Below, in pieces: positions 8,985 to 17,465 of a DNA stretch of 51,665 nt (its first letter is position 1; each line of letters starts with the position of its first letter). Under the pieces are notes generated by a model, which made no database searches, had not been told where the DNA came from, and saw nothing but the letters and a program-made list of their open reading frames with translations. The DNA lies in the IMG/VR virus record IMGVR_UViG_3300028610_002655, positions 1 to 51,665 of that record. The stretch is one strand, 5' to 3'. Made by a program: the position numbers and the translations under genes. The stretch comes from a virus.

Positions 8985-9443
8985 CTATCCAAAGCGTTGT
9001 GACACAAACAAATCATTTTGTGTTGGTAATGGTACCTTGATATTTCTTGGATCAAATCTTGCAAGAACAGTTACTGTTCTATTATTTCTTAATGAAATTA
9101 ATTCTTGTATAAGACCACCAGCCATTGGGTATCCTTCAGTACCACCTTCTCCGTATAATTCAACATTATATTTTTCAAGATAGTTTTTTGATTTTGCAAT
9201 TAGCTCAATGTCTTCTGCCTGTAATGAACGAGCATATGCTAATGCTGCATGATGGCATCTAGAAAAATAAACAGAGCCTTCCTCTAGTGGTGTATCAATG
9301 TATCGTGATATTGCAGTCTGAACTTTTCCGTTTGCATCATTTACAAACTGCAAATAAGTATCATCATCTTGTGTATCAGTACTTTGTATCATCTTCTTGA
9401 AAAAATCAAGAGTTAGATACTGATCTATTGGCTGTACACTCAT
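8985..9443 (-). CDS. Head-tail connector/adaptor protein
   Basis: 152 residues from ATG at 9443, with an ATGA overlap with the upstream small gene. Mostly helical: DQYLTLDFFKKMIQSTDTQDDDTYLQFVNDANGKVQTAISRYID resembles the first helices of gp6/gp15-type connector proteins (a short sequence packed with Asp, then a long helix). It then has HHAALAYARSLQ and a C-terminal extended arm. It lies downstream of the major capsid gene, where connectors occur. Confidence 0.6.
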   Translation of the reverse strand: MSVQPIDQYLTLDFFKKMIQSTDTQDDDTYLQFVNDANGKVQTAISRYIDTPLEEGSVYFSRCHHAALAYARSLQAEDIELIAKSKNYLEKYNVELYGEGGTEGYPMAGGLIQELISLRNNRTVTVLARFDPRNIKVPLPTQNDLFVSQRFG

Positions 9444-9643
9444 GGTTTTGGTGGTGGGTAATTGAATCGTGCGTTATATTCTGCTTGCACTCTATCTAGA
9501 TTTTCATTAATTAGTGCTGCAGTTTCTTCATAATCATATTTTTCATATCGTAAATTATCATCCCCTAATGATTCAAGTACAGTTCCAGGCAGATCTCGTA
9601 AATCTTCACTTCTGTTTCTGAATTGACCGTAATTTATCCCAAT
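9440..9643 (-). CDS. Small head-region protein, 67 aa, near-cognate start
   Basis: The frame between the capsid and connector genes reads GINYGQFRNRSEDLRDLPGT.. through ENLDRVQAEYNARFNYPPPKP and ends in ATGA overlap with the connector start. It is open from 9652, just below an in-frame TGA at 9655-9653, but has no ATG, GTG or TTG at the front. A GGGTGA site lies 6 nt before ATT at 9643, the best start by spacing. A 7-codon ATG frame (from 9657, MGETLLG) lies one base out of register over the same site, so a frameshift or a base error is the alternative. The charged helical product is probably a small connector or capsid-associated protein. Confidence 0.6.
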   Translation of the reverse strand: MGINYGQFRNRSEDLRDLPGTVLESLGDDNLRYEKYDYEETAALINENLDRVQAEYNARFNYPPPKP

Positions 9644-9696
9644 AATGTTTCACCCATGAATACAATCTAGTAATTATAGACAAAAAGAAGTATATC

Positions 9697-10794
9697 CTAC
9701 GCTGGTGTATCAAATGGAACAGTCATTCCAAAGTCTCTAGTTAATTTGGTTAACTGCTCCTTTACTGCAATATACTGATTGAAATCTAATTTCTTGACAA
9801 CTTCACCGTCTCTTTCCTCATCATAGTATCTTCTCATAATTACTGGTCCTTGACCTAATCTTAGTGCATTTGCCTTGTTGATTGCAAACATTACATCATC
9901 GTTTGTAATCATTGGATCAACTACTGCAGTAATTCCAGGAATTCCTGGAAATTGTACTACACCACCAGATGGCAATCTCATTGGAGCTAATCCAGATGGA
10001 CCACTGTTTTCAGTCCAAGTGTTTGATGTGTAATTAGCATACATTGTAGGAGACATTGCTACATGATCTATTGATACATCATTAGTAATCAAGAATGATT
10101 TGAACAAGTCCAAGAGATCATTACCTGTGTTATTAGTGGAATGGAAATTAGCTCCAATATCTGCAGGAGATCCTAACTGAACCTGAGTGTTTGCAATCTT
10201 TGTTAATTGGTTGATGCCTTCTTGGTTTCGTCTTCGCTTCATACCCCAATCTATCTGTGATTGGTCAATCTGTTGTGGATTGATGATAGTTCTAATCATA
10301 TCCTCAATTGGATTGTAAGTCTTACCAGTTAGTTTCTTTAAATCATATTCAATTTCATCATAGTTAGTTGTAGTTGATCTTGATTCCTCCATTCTATCAA
10401 GATATTCAACATCTTGAGTGGTGTCATAGAAAGTCTCTCGGAATTCTAACTGAGGAATGTCTCTGTGTATATACATTGCATCAATGTGGAAATACACATC
10501 AGGAACTCCTTGAGCTGCTTCAAATAATCTGATTAACTGCAAGTGTGTAATGTTTTCTGAATTTGCTATAGTAGTAGCTGCTGCAAGTGACAAATTCTCA
10601 TTAACAATTCTTGAAAACAATGCAGATGTCTTATCATGCATCGGCATTACCTTACCAGCTAGACCTTGTTTTTCTGGTTTTCGTAGTTTAGCATAAAGTT
10701 TCTGATTCTCTGGTATAGAGTTTTTGTGCTCACCTGTGTAAACTCTTCCGTCAGGAAGTACGGTAATGGCACCGTGATAACTATCGCCTTTCAT
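9697..10794 (-). CDS. Major capsid protein, HK97 fold
   Basis: 365 residues from ATG at 10794 (TAATG overlap with the decoration gene). Residues 1-70 are a charged delta-like domain. Residues 71-86 (AAATTIANSENITHLQ) match a segment in the protease/scaffold protein and probably mark the maturation cleavage. The rest shows the HK97 layout: an N-arm, long helix EGINQLTKIANTQVQ at about 192-206, P-domain strands, VSIDHVAMSPTMYANYTSNTW (A-domain), IPGITAVVDPMITNDDVMFAINK and a C-terminal VVKKLDFNQYIAVKEQL. Gene order (protease, decoration, capsid) supports the call. Confidence 0.85.
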   Translation of the reverse strand: MKGDSYHGAITVLPDGRVYTGEHKNSIPENQKLYAKLRKPEKQGLAGKVMPMHDKTSALFSRIVNENLSLAAATTIANSENITHLQLIRLFEAAQGVPDVYFHIDAMYIHRDIPQLEFRETFYDTTQDVEYLDRMEESRSTTTNYDEIEYDLKKLTGKTYNPIEDMIRTIINPQQIDQSQIDWGMKRRRNQEGINQLTKIANTQVQLGSPADIGANFHSTNNTGNDLLDLFKSFLITNDVSIDHVAMSPTMYANYTSNTWTENSGPSGLAPMRLPSGGVVQFPGIPGITAVVDPMITNDDVMFAINKANALRLGQGPVIMRRYYDEERDGEVVKKLDFNQYIAVKEQLTKLTRDFGMTVPFDTPA

Positions 10795-11249
10795 TAGGCT
10801 TGCACCGTCTCCACTACTATTTTGTCGCCAGATACTGAAACTATTTTCTTTGTTGAATCTGTATTTCTAGTATAAATCTCAAAAACTTTACCGATGTATA
10901 GATCACTAGTCTTAGCCCCTGTTACAATGTTAGTTGTATTTGCAACAACAATGACATCTTCACCTGGCACTAATGAACCAACTGTATCGTTAAAGATCAT
11001 TCTAGTTCGTGGACCTAAACACTGAACTTTATCATCATTTGCAACTACTGCTGCTAAAAGTGGTGTTGCTTTAGCCTGAAAAATTCCGTTATCTAATGTT
11101 GTAGATACAACAATTAATCTTCCTGCAGCATCTTTGGTGTAAACTACACCTTTTAAAATTACTAGAGTATCACTGATTGGTTCAGTTGTAGTGACTGAAT
11201 ATTGAGGATATGGCATATCACCTGCTACCATTGGGTTTAGATCAGCCAT
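10794..11249 (-). CDS. Capsid decoration protein candidate (DUF2190-like)
   Basis: 151 residues from ATG at 11249, with one-base TAATG overlaps at both ends. The sequence is beta-rich with evenly spaced Gly turns (VILKGVVYTKDAAGRLIVVS; VGSLVPGEDVIVVANTTN; GKVFEIYTRNTDSTKKIVSV), as in small trimeric capsid-stabilising or decoration proteins. The slot between scaffold/protease and major capsid gene is the usual one for that function. Confidence 0.65.
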   Translation of the reverse strand: MADLNPMVAGDMPYPQYSVTTTEPISDTLVILKGVVYTKDAAGRLIVVSTTLDNGIFQAKATPLLAAVVANDDKVQCLGPRTRMIFNDTVGSLVPGEDVIVVANTTNIVTGAKTSDLYIGKVFEIYTRNTDSTKKIVSVSGDKIVVETVQA

Positions 11250-12886
11250 TATGCGCTGACCTCAGCAATTTGGTCAAAGGTTTTACCCTTTAGAGCAGTT
11301 ACATCTGAACCATTAAAAACAAAATTATCATTATCATCTGGAATAATAGATGCCTTCATACTTTTAATTTCAAATTTATTATCATCATATTTACTTAGAA
11401 TATCATCATAGGATTTTCCCTTTAGTGATGCGTGATATTCATTTACATCTTTTGCACCAAGACCGTTTTTGGATTTTAAAGCCACCAAATCTGTAATCAT
11501 TGAAGTTGACTCTTTAGCTTCTAATGCAGAAAGTCTTGCTTCTAGTTTTTCTTTTTCAGGGTCATGATTAGTTGCTTTCTTTGCTTTTCTCATTTCGTTA
11601 TGAACTTCCATAGCTGCCTTGAGGTCGTCTTTGTCATCGTCATTTGCCCTTAAACTGGCAACCATCTTTTCGCGTTCCTCATCTTCTACATTTGCAAATA
11701 GTTTTCCGTATCTACCTTTACGAGCTTCATGTGATTTTTCGTTGTTATCTTTATCTTCTTGAGCTTTAAGTTTAGCTTCAAGATCTTTTACTTTATCTTC
11801 TTGAGCTCTTAGGTTTTTTTCTAATTGTTCAGCATCAGGCATTGTATTCTGTTTTGCAGAGCACGAACAAGTCTTAAAAGAACTTTTAGCTTTTTTTCCT
11901 TTTGATTCTCCGCATTCAGAATATGCAATAGCTAAAGCTTGATCATCAATTTCAATTCCAGAATCTTTTTTCTCTTTGATTATTTTTTGAACACATGTAC
12001 TAGCTGATAACAAAATTAATTGTCCCTTGTGTTTATACAGTAATGGTACTTCTTGCAGATGAGAAATGTTTTCTTGATTTGCAATTGTAGTTTCAGCTGA
12101 CATACTAGCTGCCAATGCATGTCTGTAATTGACTTTGGATTTTTCTTTGGTTGGGTTTACTGGAGTGTCCTTTGGATTTGTTTTTCCAAACTCATGCAAA
12201 TCACAAAGATCTTCATATCTAATCTCACCTTTTACAAGCTTGCAAGTGTTATTTTCCACAAAGAATTTACAGTTCCCACACATTGGGGCATCTTCATATT
12301 TTGCTGAAAGTAATTTTACATCACAATCTTTTCCATCACACATTGTTTTGACAATTGCAGTGTCTTTACCATATGCAGGATTATTCTTCAAAAATGCGTG
12401 ATGAACAAACTTCCATGCATTAGTATCAATAATTGGCAGTCCTGCCCTTCCATGCCCTAATACTTTAACACCATACGCAAGAGGCCATATCAGTGGAGAT
12501 ACGTATTTTATCTCTCGTTTTTGTAGTTTTTGCCAAAATTCATCATTATTTACCTCATGAATTAGATCTACTGACTCTTTTTCTTCATTTAATACATAAT
12601 CAATAATCGTAGTCCGCTCAAATGGTTTTTGTTTGGCAACGTTTTCCTCAAATGTATCAGCCTCAACATGGTCCAAATCACACCCTTCTTTTCTGCACAC
12701 CTCATACTCTATTCCAGGAAATTGTAATGCAGTGTGAATATATTTTTTAATTGAATCCCATGTGGCTCTCCATTCGTTTTTGTTTCGCTCAGAGTTCATG
12801 CCAAAGGTTCTTACAAATTTTCCCTCTCGGCCTTTCCAGTTTGTTAAAAGATTTGTTGCTGGAATTTCCCTAGCTATTAGATACAT
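11249..12886 (-). CDS. Prohead maturation protease fused to scaffold domain
   Basis: 545 residues from ATG at 12886. Residues 1-190 fit an assemblin-type/XkdF-like protease: DLIHEVNNDEFW, then EIKYVSPLIWP, with His110 and Ser130 as candidate catalytic residues. A four-Cys motif follows (Cys203, Cys206, Cys215, Cys228; CGNCKFF..C..C), seen in many phage prohead proteins and possibly metal binding. Residues 266-278 (TTIANQENISHLQ) match the capsid protein. Residues 290-330 have STCVQKIIKEKKDSG and ALAIAYSECGESK. From about 350 to 460 a long charged coiled coil (LEKNLRAQEDKVKDLEAKL) is the scaffold. It makes the prohead and then cuts scaffold and capsid. Confidence 0.7.
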   Translation of the reverse strand: MYLIAREIPATNLLTNWKGREGKFVRTFGMNSERNKNEWRATWDSIKKYIHTALQFPGIEYEVCRKEGCDLDHVEADTFEENVAKQKPFERTTIIDYVLNEEKESVDLIHEVNNDEFWQKLQKREIKYVSPLIWPLAYGVKVLGHGRAGLPIIDTNAWKFVHHAFLKNNPAYGKDTAIVKTMCDGKDCDVKLLSAKYEDAPMCGNCKFFVENNTCKLVKGEIRYEDLCDLHEFGKTNPKDTPVNPTKEKSKVNYRHALAASMSAETTIANQENISHLQEVPLLYKHKGQLILLSASTCVQKIIKEKKDSGIEIDDQALAIAYSECGESKGKKAKSSFKTCSCSAKQNTMPDAEQLEKNLRAQEDKVKDLEAKLKAQEDKDNNEKSHEARKGRYGKLFANVEDEEREKMVASLRANDDDKDDLKAAMEVHNEMRKAKKATNHDPEKEKLEARLSALEAKESTSMITDLVALKSKNGLGAKDVNEYHASLKGKSYDDILSKYDDNKFEIKSMKASIIPDDNDNFVFNGSDVTALKGKTFDQIAEVSA

Positions 12887-12931
12887 CTAAGAATTGGAAC
12901 TATTTTTATTCATAAAAGAAGAATCAGTTTA

Positions 12932-13162
12932 TCATTTTGATTTTGTTACAGGTTCTTCTTTTGGTAAAGTTGCAGGAGTTTTAATATTATTACTCACAAA
13001 CTTTGGATGTCTTTGTTTTCCTCTTTGAATAATTCTAGGAGAAGCATTTACATCACCTAATTTTTTTATTTCATTTTCAAGTTTGGCAATAGTGTTTGCT
13101 TGTTGATCTGCAGTTTTTTGCAGCTCTTCAATTTTTTTAGAACTATTATCATCTTTTCCCAT
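12932..13162 (-). CDS. Small coiled-coil protein, 76 aa
   Basis: ATG at 13162. Residues 8-38 form a heptad coiled coil (KIEELQKTADQQANTIAKLE), followed by a basic Pro/Lys tail. It lies between portal and protease/scaffold genes. A head-assembly accessory role is likely, and no family is recognised. Confidence 0.6.
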   Translation of the reverse strand: MGKDDNSSKKIEELQKTADQQANTIAKLENEIKKLGDVNASPRIIQRGKQRHPKFVSNNIKTPATLPKEEPVTKSK

Positions 13163-13196
13163 GATGCTTTACAATTTGATAATAATATAAGAATAA

Positions 13197-14948
13197 TTAC
13201 AGTTTACCTTTTTTCATGGTTATCTTTTCTGTTCCAGACCCAATACTCATTTTGTTTTTTCCACCCCCTCCAGGAATTGTTTCAGCATCAGTCTCTACCA
13301 TTCCAGGATAATTAATTAATCCCATTAGTTTTCCATACTCTGCATCAGTTAGTTGCTTTCTTGAGTCAATCTCATTTACTGCCTCTACCTTATCAAACCA
13401 CTCTGCAATGTTTAGATCCTCAAACTTCATTATCACTCGGAATTTCTTTAATAATTCCTTATCATCTTTGTTCATTATTCTAAACCACTTGTCATATGAT
13501 TGCGGAGATACTGAACGGTTAATCCACTCCCTCATTGGATTAATTGTAGTAGCTATTGCTAGCTGTATCTTACCAATCATGGTAGCACGATTACTAGCTG
13601 ATTCATCATAAAACATTGCATGAGGCATACCAAGAGTTGCTGCACAATATTTTACAAGTGACTCATTCATGTTGATAAAAGAATCCACTTCTGGCTTGTA
13701 GTCAATATTATCAAAGCGTGTAAGGTTTGGATCTTTCATCAGAATGTTTGTAGTAGCTGGAACCATTCTTTGAGATACTAGATCATATTCCTCTTCTTTC
13801 TTTGATGCAGTAGAGCCTTCTGGTTTTATTGAGAGTAATCCCAATCCAGAGTATGCGTTCTCACCCATTGCGACAAAATTAACACCGATGTTAGTTCTTA
13901 GAACTCGCAGAGAATCAATCATTGGGAGCATAAATGAATCACCGTACCATGTGGAGTTGTACGTGTTAGCTGAAATCAATGGATTCCACAGATATATTGA
14001 ATCCTGAATGTCTACAAATCCATTAGAGTTATTCCATTGGAACTGCTCAAGGCGTGATGTAAATGGGTTAGTCTTTATCATGCCCATTTCGCGTGCATGT
14101 GCGTTTTGCATGGAGCTTGGAATGTCTCCATAGTTTTTCTCATCAATGCTTACTGGTTCATCATATCGAGATAAAATGGCAGATCGATTAAAGGTAATTG
14201 CATTTAGAACTAGTGATGCAATTTTATCCTGAAATGAGATATCAAGGTATCCATCTTTATCAAATGATAATTGATTTTCTATCTGAATTAGATCACGAAT
14301 AATATCATCATGAGAATCTATCTCTTTTTGATTCTCTACTGAATCCTCTCCTGGATTAATTAACTCTAATTCTGGTTTGAATCCCCTGCCAACTAGAAAC
14401 TTTACCATGGAGCGTAATAATGGACCACCAATGGTACTACGTGAATGAGCTTCAAATGTTATGTAATCAAGTGATTGTGCAGGATTTGAGAAATATCGTG
14501 GAAACCATCTCTGCTTTGTATTTCTTCTGTATGTAATTTCTGCAGCGGACAATGGAGTGCCAGTTTTTTCATCATTAACTACTAGGTGCATGTATGGCTT
14601 CCAATGATTAACTATATCCTCATCATACGCTGTCGCATCACCAAAAACTGCTGGCTCAAACTTGCTACGCTTTCCTCTTAATGGTCCAGCTGCTGCTGCA
14701 ATACGGTATTCTTTTTTCTTTGTATCGGGATTTATGATCTCCTCTTTGATTCCATCAAATCCTTCCCAAGAAATAACTGACTGTCCATTTTCTTTTTTCT
14801 TTGAGAACTTTACTTTGAGTGTTAGATGTCTTGCTCGCCACACTTTGGTTCTATTGATATCAAACTTTAATGCAATTTGAGAATCTGTAAACTGTGGATA
14901 TCGTAAAATGTATTTTGCAATATCATGTAAAGAAGATTTTTTGTTCAC
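13197..14948 (-). CDS. Portal protein with N-terminal helix-turn-helix
   Basis: 583 residues from GTG at 14948. Residues 1-55 read SSLHDIAKYILRYPQFTDSQ..IALKFDINRTKVWRARH, a clear helix-turn-helix DNA-binding pattern. The rest is portal-like: FISNPAQSLD-type region at about 150, LLRSMVKFLVGRGFKPEL, a long central domain, helix ENAYSGLGLLSIKPEGS, and late helices LVKYCAATLGMPHAMFYDESASNRATMIGKIQLA, the conserved portal segment before the crown. It follows terminase, as portals do. The DNA-binding head is not normal for portals. Confidence 0.8.
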   Translation of the reverse strand: MNKKSSLHDIAKYILRYPQFTDSQIALKFDINRTKVWRARHLTLKVKFSKKKENGQSVISWEGFDGIKEEIINPDTKKKEYRIAAAAGPLRGKRSKFEPAVFGDATAYDEDIVNHWKPYMHLVVNDEKTGTPLSAAEITYRRNTKQRWFPRYFSNPAQSLDYITFEAHSRSTIGGPLLRSMVKFLVGRGFKPELELINPGEDSVENQKEIDSHDDIIRDLIQIENQLSFDKDGYLDISFQDKIASLVLNAITFNRSAILSRYDEPVSIDEKNYGDIPSSMQNAHAREMGMIKTNPFTSRLEQFQWNNSNGFVDIQDSIYLWNPLISANTYNSTWYGDSFMLPMIDSLRVLRTNIGVNFVAMGENAYSGLGLLSIKPEGSTASKKEEEYDLVSQRMVPATTNILMKDPNLTRFDNIDYKPEVDSFINMNESLVKYCAATLGMPHAMFYDESASNRATMIGKIQLAIATTINPMREWINRSVSPQSYDKWFRIMNKDDKELLKKFRVIMKFEDLNIAEWFDKVEAVNEIDSRKQLTDAEYGKLMGLINYPGMVETDAETIPGGGGKNKMSIGSGTEKITMKKGKL

Positions 14949-15000
14949 AAACGTTCACGAACAATTAATGAACATTTCATAAAGGAATTATTATAAAAAA

Positions 15001-15204
15001 TTAAGATATTGCTCTTCCTGTAACAATTAGAACTAGTCTTTGAGATTTACCAGCACCAGTTACATTTACTATTTGAGTTGAGATAATATCCCATACTGCA
15101 TTTGGAAACAATGCTGCAACTCCATCTTGAAGGGAAGTATCTGAAACTGCAGTATAATCTGCAGTTATTGGAATTCTAACAAATTTAATATCTCCATCTG
15201 CCAT
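15001..15204 (-). CDS. Small protein between terminase and portal, 67 aa
   Basis: I choose ATG at 15204 (MADGDIKFVRIPITADYTAV). The frame is open further up to 15267, but that extension has no good start context. A compact beta/alpha product with KSQRLVLIVTGRAI at the end. Conserved-looking, no motif. Its place suggests a head or packaging accessory protein. Confidence 0.6.
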   Translation of the reverse strand: MADGDIKFVRIPITADYTAVSDTSLQDGVAALFPNAVWDIISTQIVNVTGAGKSQRLVLIVTGRAIS

Positions 15205-15241
15205 GATAAAAAATATTTTACATAACTTAAAGGAATTATAT

Positions 15242-15925
15242 CTAAATATCTCTAAACGACAAACCACGTTTGTTTAAAATTAGTTTGTAATCAGCCATGC
15301 TTCTAGGTTCTTTTTTTCTTACTGGACCAATTACAGTAATTCCACCTCCTAACTTGTTTATCATATACTCCATTGTAACATCTAATGATAGCATCCATGC
15401 ATGTAATAGATCATTGTGTTTTCCCTTGTGCTCAAACTTTATGGAACCATCAGGGTTTAGTAAAATTTGTTCATTAACTATTTGTTGCTTTAGTGTTCTG
15501 ATATTGTCTCGCTCCATGGGATTTTCTATTTTATTATGGTCTGGGAAATTATATCCATTATCTAAAAAATTCTTTGAGCTCTTGGCCATCTGCATTTTGG
15601 TTCCAGCCTCACCTTTGGTAAATGGAGTCTTTTTGATTCTGTCCTCACCGTATTTCTCCTCTAAAAAATCAGCTAGTGTCTTTTCATTTGTATAGTCAAT
15701 GTTAATTACTCTAAAATCCGCATACTTTGATAGTACTCCTTCTGTTAGCTCATCCCAGGTTGAGGAGTATTTTCCTTTTTGTAGTTTGATTAGTTTTAAC
15801 AGTAATGGCATCCAGGGTTTCTCTTCAGGGATATCTGCAGGTAATGCATGTACTGCTATTCCGAAATAATCTCCAACTATTGCTGGGTCCATTCCAATAA
15901 ATAACTCATCGTCTCTAGTATTCAA
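15242..15925 (-). CDS. terL: Terminase large subunit, nuclease domain (separate frame)
   Basis: 227 residues from TTG at 15925, overlapping the ATPase gene stop by 4 nt (TTGA). The product is the RNase H-like nuclease half of a terminase: FIGMDPAIVGDYFGIAVH with a first acidic residue, VINIDYTNEKTLADFLEE with a second, and HNDLLHAWMLSLD with the last Asp. It cuts concatemeric DNA during packaging. Together the two frames give about 570 residues, a normal single-chain TerL. A TTGA coupling also joins the ATPase gene at 23.66 kb to its neighbour, so a true two-gene TerL is possible. A missing T in the run at the junction would also explain it. Confidence 0.85.
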   Translation of the reverse strand: MNTRDDELFIGMDPAIVGDYFGIAVHALPADIPEEKPWMPLLLKLIKLQKGKYSSTWDELTEGVLSKYADFRVINIDYTNEKTLADFLEEKYGEDRIKKTPFTKGEAGTKMQMAKSSKNFLDNGYNFPDHNKIENPMERDNIRTLKQQIVNEQILLNPDGSIKFEHKGKHNDLLHAWMLSLDVTMEYMINKLGGGITVIGPVRKKEPRSMADYKLILNKRGLSFRDI

Positions 15926-16959
15926 AATGAATCATATGCCTCAGTAGCTTCTGGTGATGTTTGATTAATGGAATCTTTGTCAAACCATGTTTGGTCAGTT
16001 GAATAAAAGTCAGCCAAATAATACATTCCAAATAATACTCCCAGTCTGCGCTTTTCTTTTTCTATGAATTCTGGTGTAATCATTCCACAATCAATTCCAA
16101 CCTGATACGTGTATTTTCTAACCAAAAATCCAGAGGGAGTTTGAATCTTTTTTCCTTCTTCTAATTCTATAGTTATACCGTCTTGCTTTAGTGAATCATC
16201 CTCATCTACAATATTGAATACTGGTCCTGATGGTCCTCTTGGTGGACACTCTATAACTAAAGAGCCATCAGTGTTTGCTAGTCTACTAAATGCACCACCA
16301 AATGCTTCTACAAATCGCTCTTCAGTCATATCAGCTAAAGTAACATCAGACATGTGAATATGACAAACTCGCTTAAATGAAATTAAAGATCCTGCAGATG
16401 TTATCCCTAAAGCCACAATTTTAGTTGGAGTACCTGGATTCTCGGGGTTCCTCAGATAAATGGTATCAATTTTTGAGCGTTCGTCTTTTAATAGTTCTTC
16501 TTCTGTTACTGCCCTGTCAATTAAAAAGTCAGCATAGATAGAACTACCTATCATCTTTTTTAGATCTTGGATATGTTCTCGAGCTTTTTCTTTTGATTGT
16601 GATATTATTAAAATCTCTTTTCCTCTTCCTCGAGTTAATGCTATATGAAGATCTTCAAGCAATATCATAGTTGAGAGACCAATTTTTTGAGACTTTAGAT
16701 ATAACCTATACTGAGATATCCATCTGTCAGCCCATGTCTGAATTTGATGGTCAGCTAATACTGTTACATATTCATTTGTTTTTTGATTAACAAAAAATCC
16801 TACATTTAAATAAAACTCATCTAGTTTATCAGGAATCTCTTCAACTGATTGTAAGGTTAGCTCACGTATCTGATTTTTCTTTCTATCCTCTATTTCCTGC
16901 AGTCTTTGCTCTTCATCAGTAAAGGGATAAAATGGTATTTTCTGAGTTATTAATTTCAT
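15922..16959 (-). CDS. terL: Terminase large subunit, ATPase domain (separate frame)
   Basis: 345 residues from ATG at 16959, with an ATGA overlap with the small subunit gene. Motor of DNA packaging. YRLYLKSQKIGLSTMILLED at about 85-103 is a deviant Walker A of the lambda gpA type (KSARVGYSK). EILIISQSKEKAREH is the next strand and helix, and RVCHIHMSDVTLAD at about 205 is the Walker B region, where the usual DE is DV. IECPPRGPSGP then fits the C-motif/coupling region. The frame ends EAYDSF just before the nuclease domain. Confidence 0.85.
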   Translation of the reverse strand: MKLITQKIPFYPFTDEEQRLQEIEDRKKNQIRELTLQSVEEIPDKLDEFYLNVGFFVNQKTNEYVTVLADHQIQTWADRWISQYRLYLKSQKIGLSTMILLEDLHIALTRGRGKEILIISQSKEKAREHIQDLKKMIGSSIYADFLIDRAVTEEELLKDERSKIDTIYLRNPENPGTPTKIVALGITSAGSLISFKRVCHIHMSDVTLADMTEERFVEAFGGAFSRLANTDGSLVIECPPRGPSGPVFNIVDEDDSLKQDGITIELEEGKKIQTPSGFLVRKYTYQVGIDCGMITPEFIEKEKRRLGVLFGMYYLADFYSTDQTWFDKDSINQTSPEATEAYDSF

Positions 16960-17432
16960 TTTGATTCTAACTTTATCATTCCGTGTTTTGCAATTACGAG
17001 CTGAAGATCTTCCTGGTTTTTGATGATAGATCTAATATAATCATAAGCAGACGATAGATACACCTGCAGGTTTTGTATTCGCTCAAGTATTGCTGATTGC
17101 AAAAATGGTTTTGGTTCTTCTCTGTATTTTTTCCATTGTTCTGCCTCTATTGTTTCGAGTGTTTTAATTCTCATCATGTGCTGCTCAAATAACCCATTCT
17201 TTGAGGTTATTTTGTAGCCTTCCTCTATCATTTTATCGTTTAATGTTTTTTTAATTTCATAATATCTACTTGTTTCAACAGATTTGTAGTTGGATTTGAT
17301 ATATACCAGTGACTCTTTTTCAGATAGCTTCATTACAATACATCTAAGGGTTAGCTGTTCGAGCTCTACCTTGTTTTGTTCTCTCTTTGATGGAATGAGT
17401 TTAGTGGAATTTTTATCCGTTTTTTTTCCCAT
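16956..17432 (-). CDS. terS: Terminase small subunit candidate
   Basis: 158 residues from ATG at 17432, about 20 nt below a TATA-like box. The N-terminal third is helical and charged (RCIVMKLSEKESLVYIKSNY, VETSRYYEIKKTLNDKMIEE), fitting a DNA-binding helix-turn-helix. Long helices follow. It directly precedes and overlaps the terminase ATPase by 4 nt, the standard small-subunit slot. Sequence likeness alone is weak. Confidence 0.6.
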   Translation of the reverse strand: MGKKTDKNSTKLIPSKREQNKVELEQLTLRCIVMKLSEKESLVYIKSNYKSVETSRYYEIKKTLNDKMIEEGYKITSKNGLFEQHMMRIKTLETIEAEQWKKYREEPKPFLQSAILERIQNLQVYLSSAYDYIRSIIKNQEDLQLVIAKHGMIKLESK

Positions 17433-17448
17433 TAATTAAAAATGGGAA

Positions 17449-17460
17449 TTAAAAGTATAT
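17449..17460 (-). promoter_or_regulatory. TATA-like box for the terminase/late operon
   Basis: On the minus strand an AT-rich ATATACTTTTAA box lies about 17-27 nt before the ATG at 17432, with no ribosome site between. This fits a leaderless archaeal promoter driving the packaging and head genes. Confidence 0.4.
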
Positions 17461-17465
17461 TGGAA

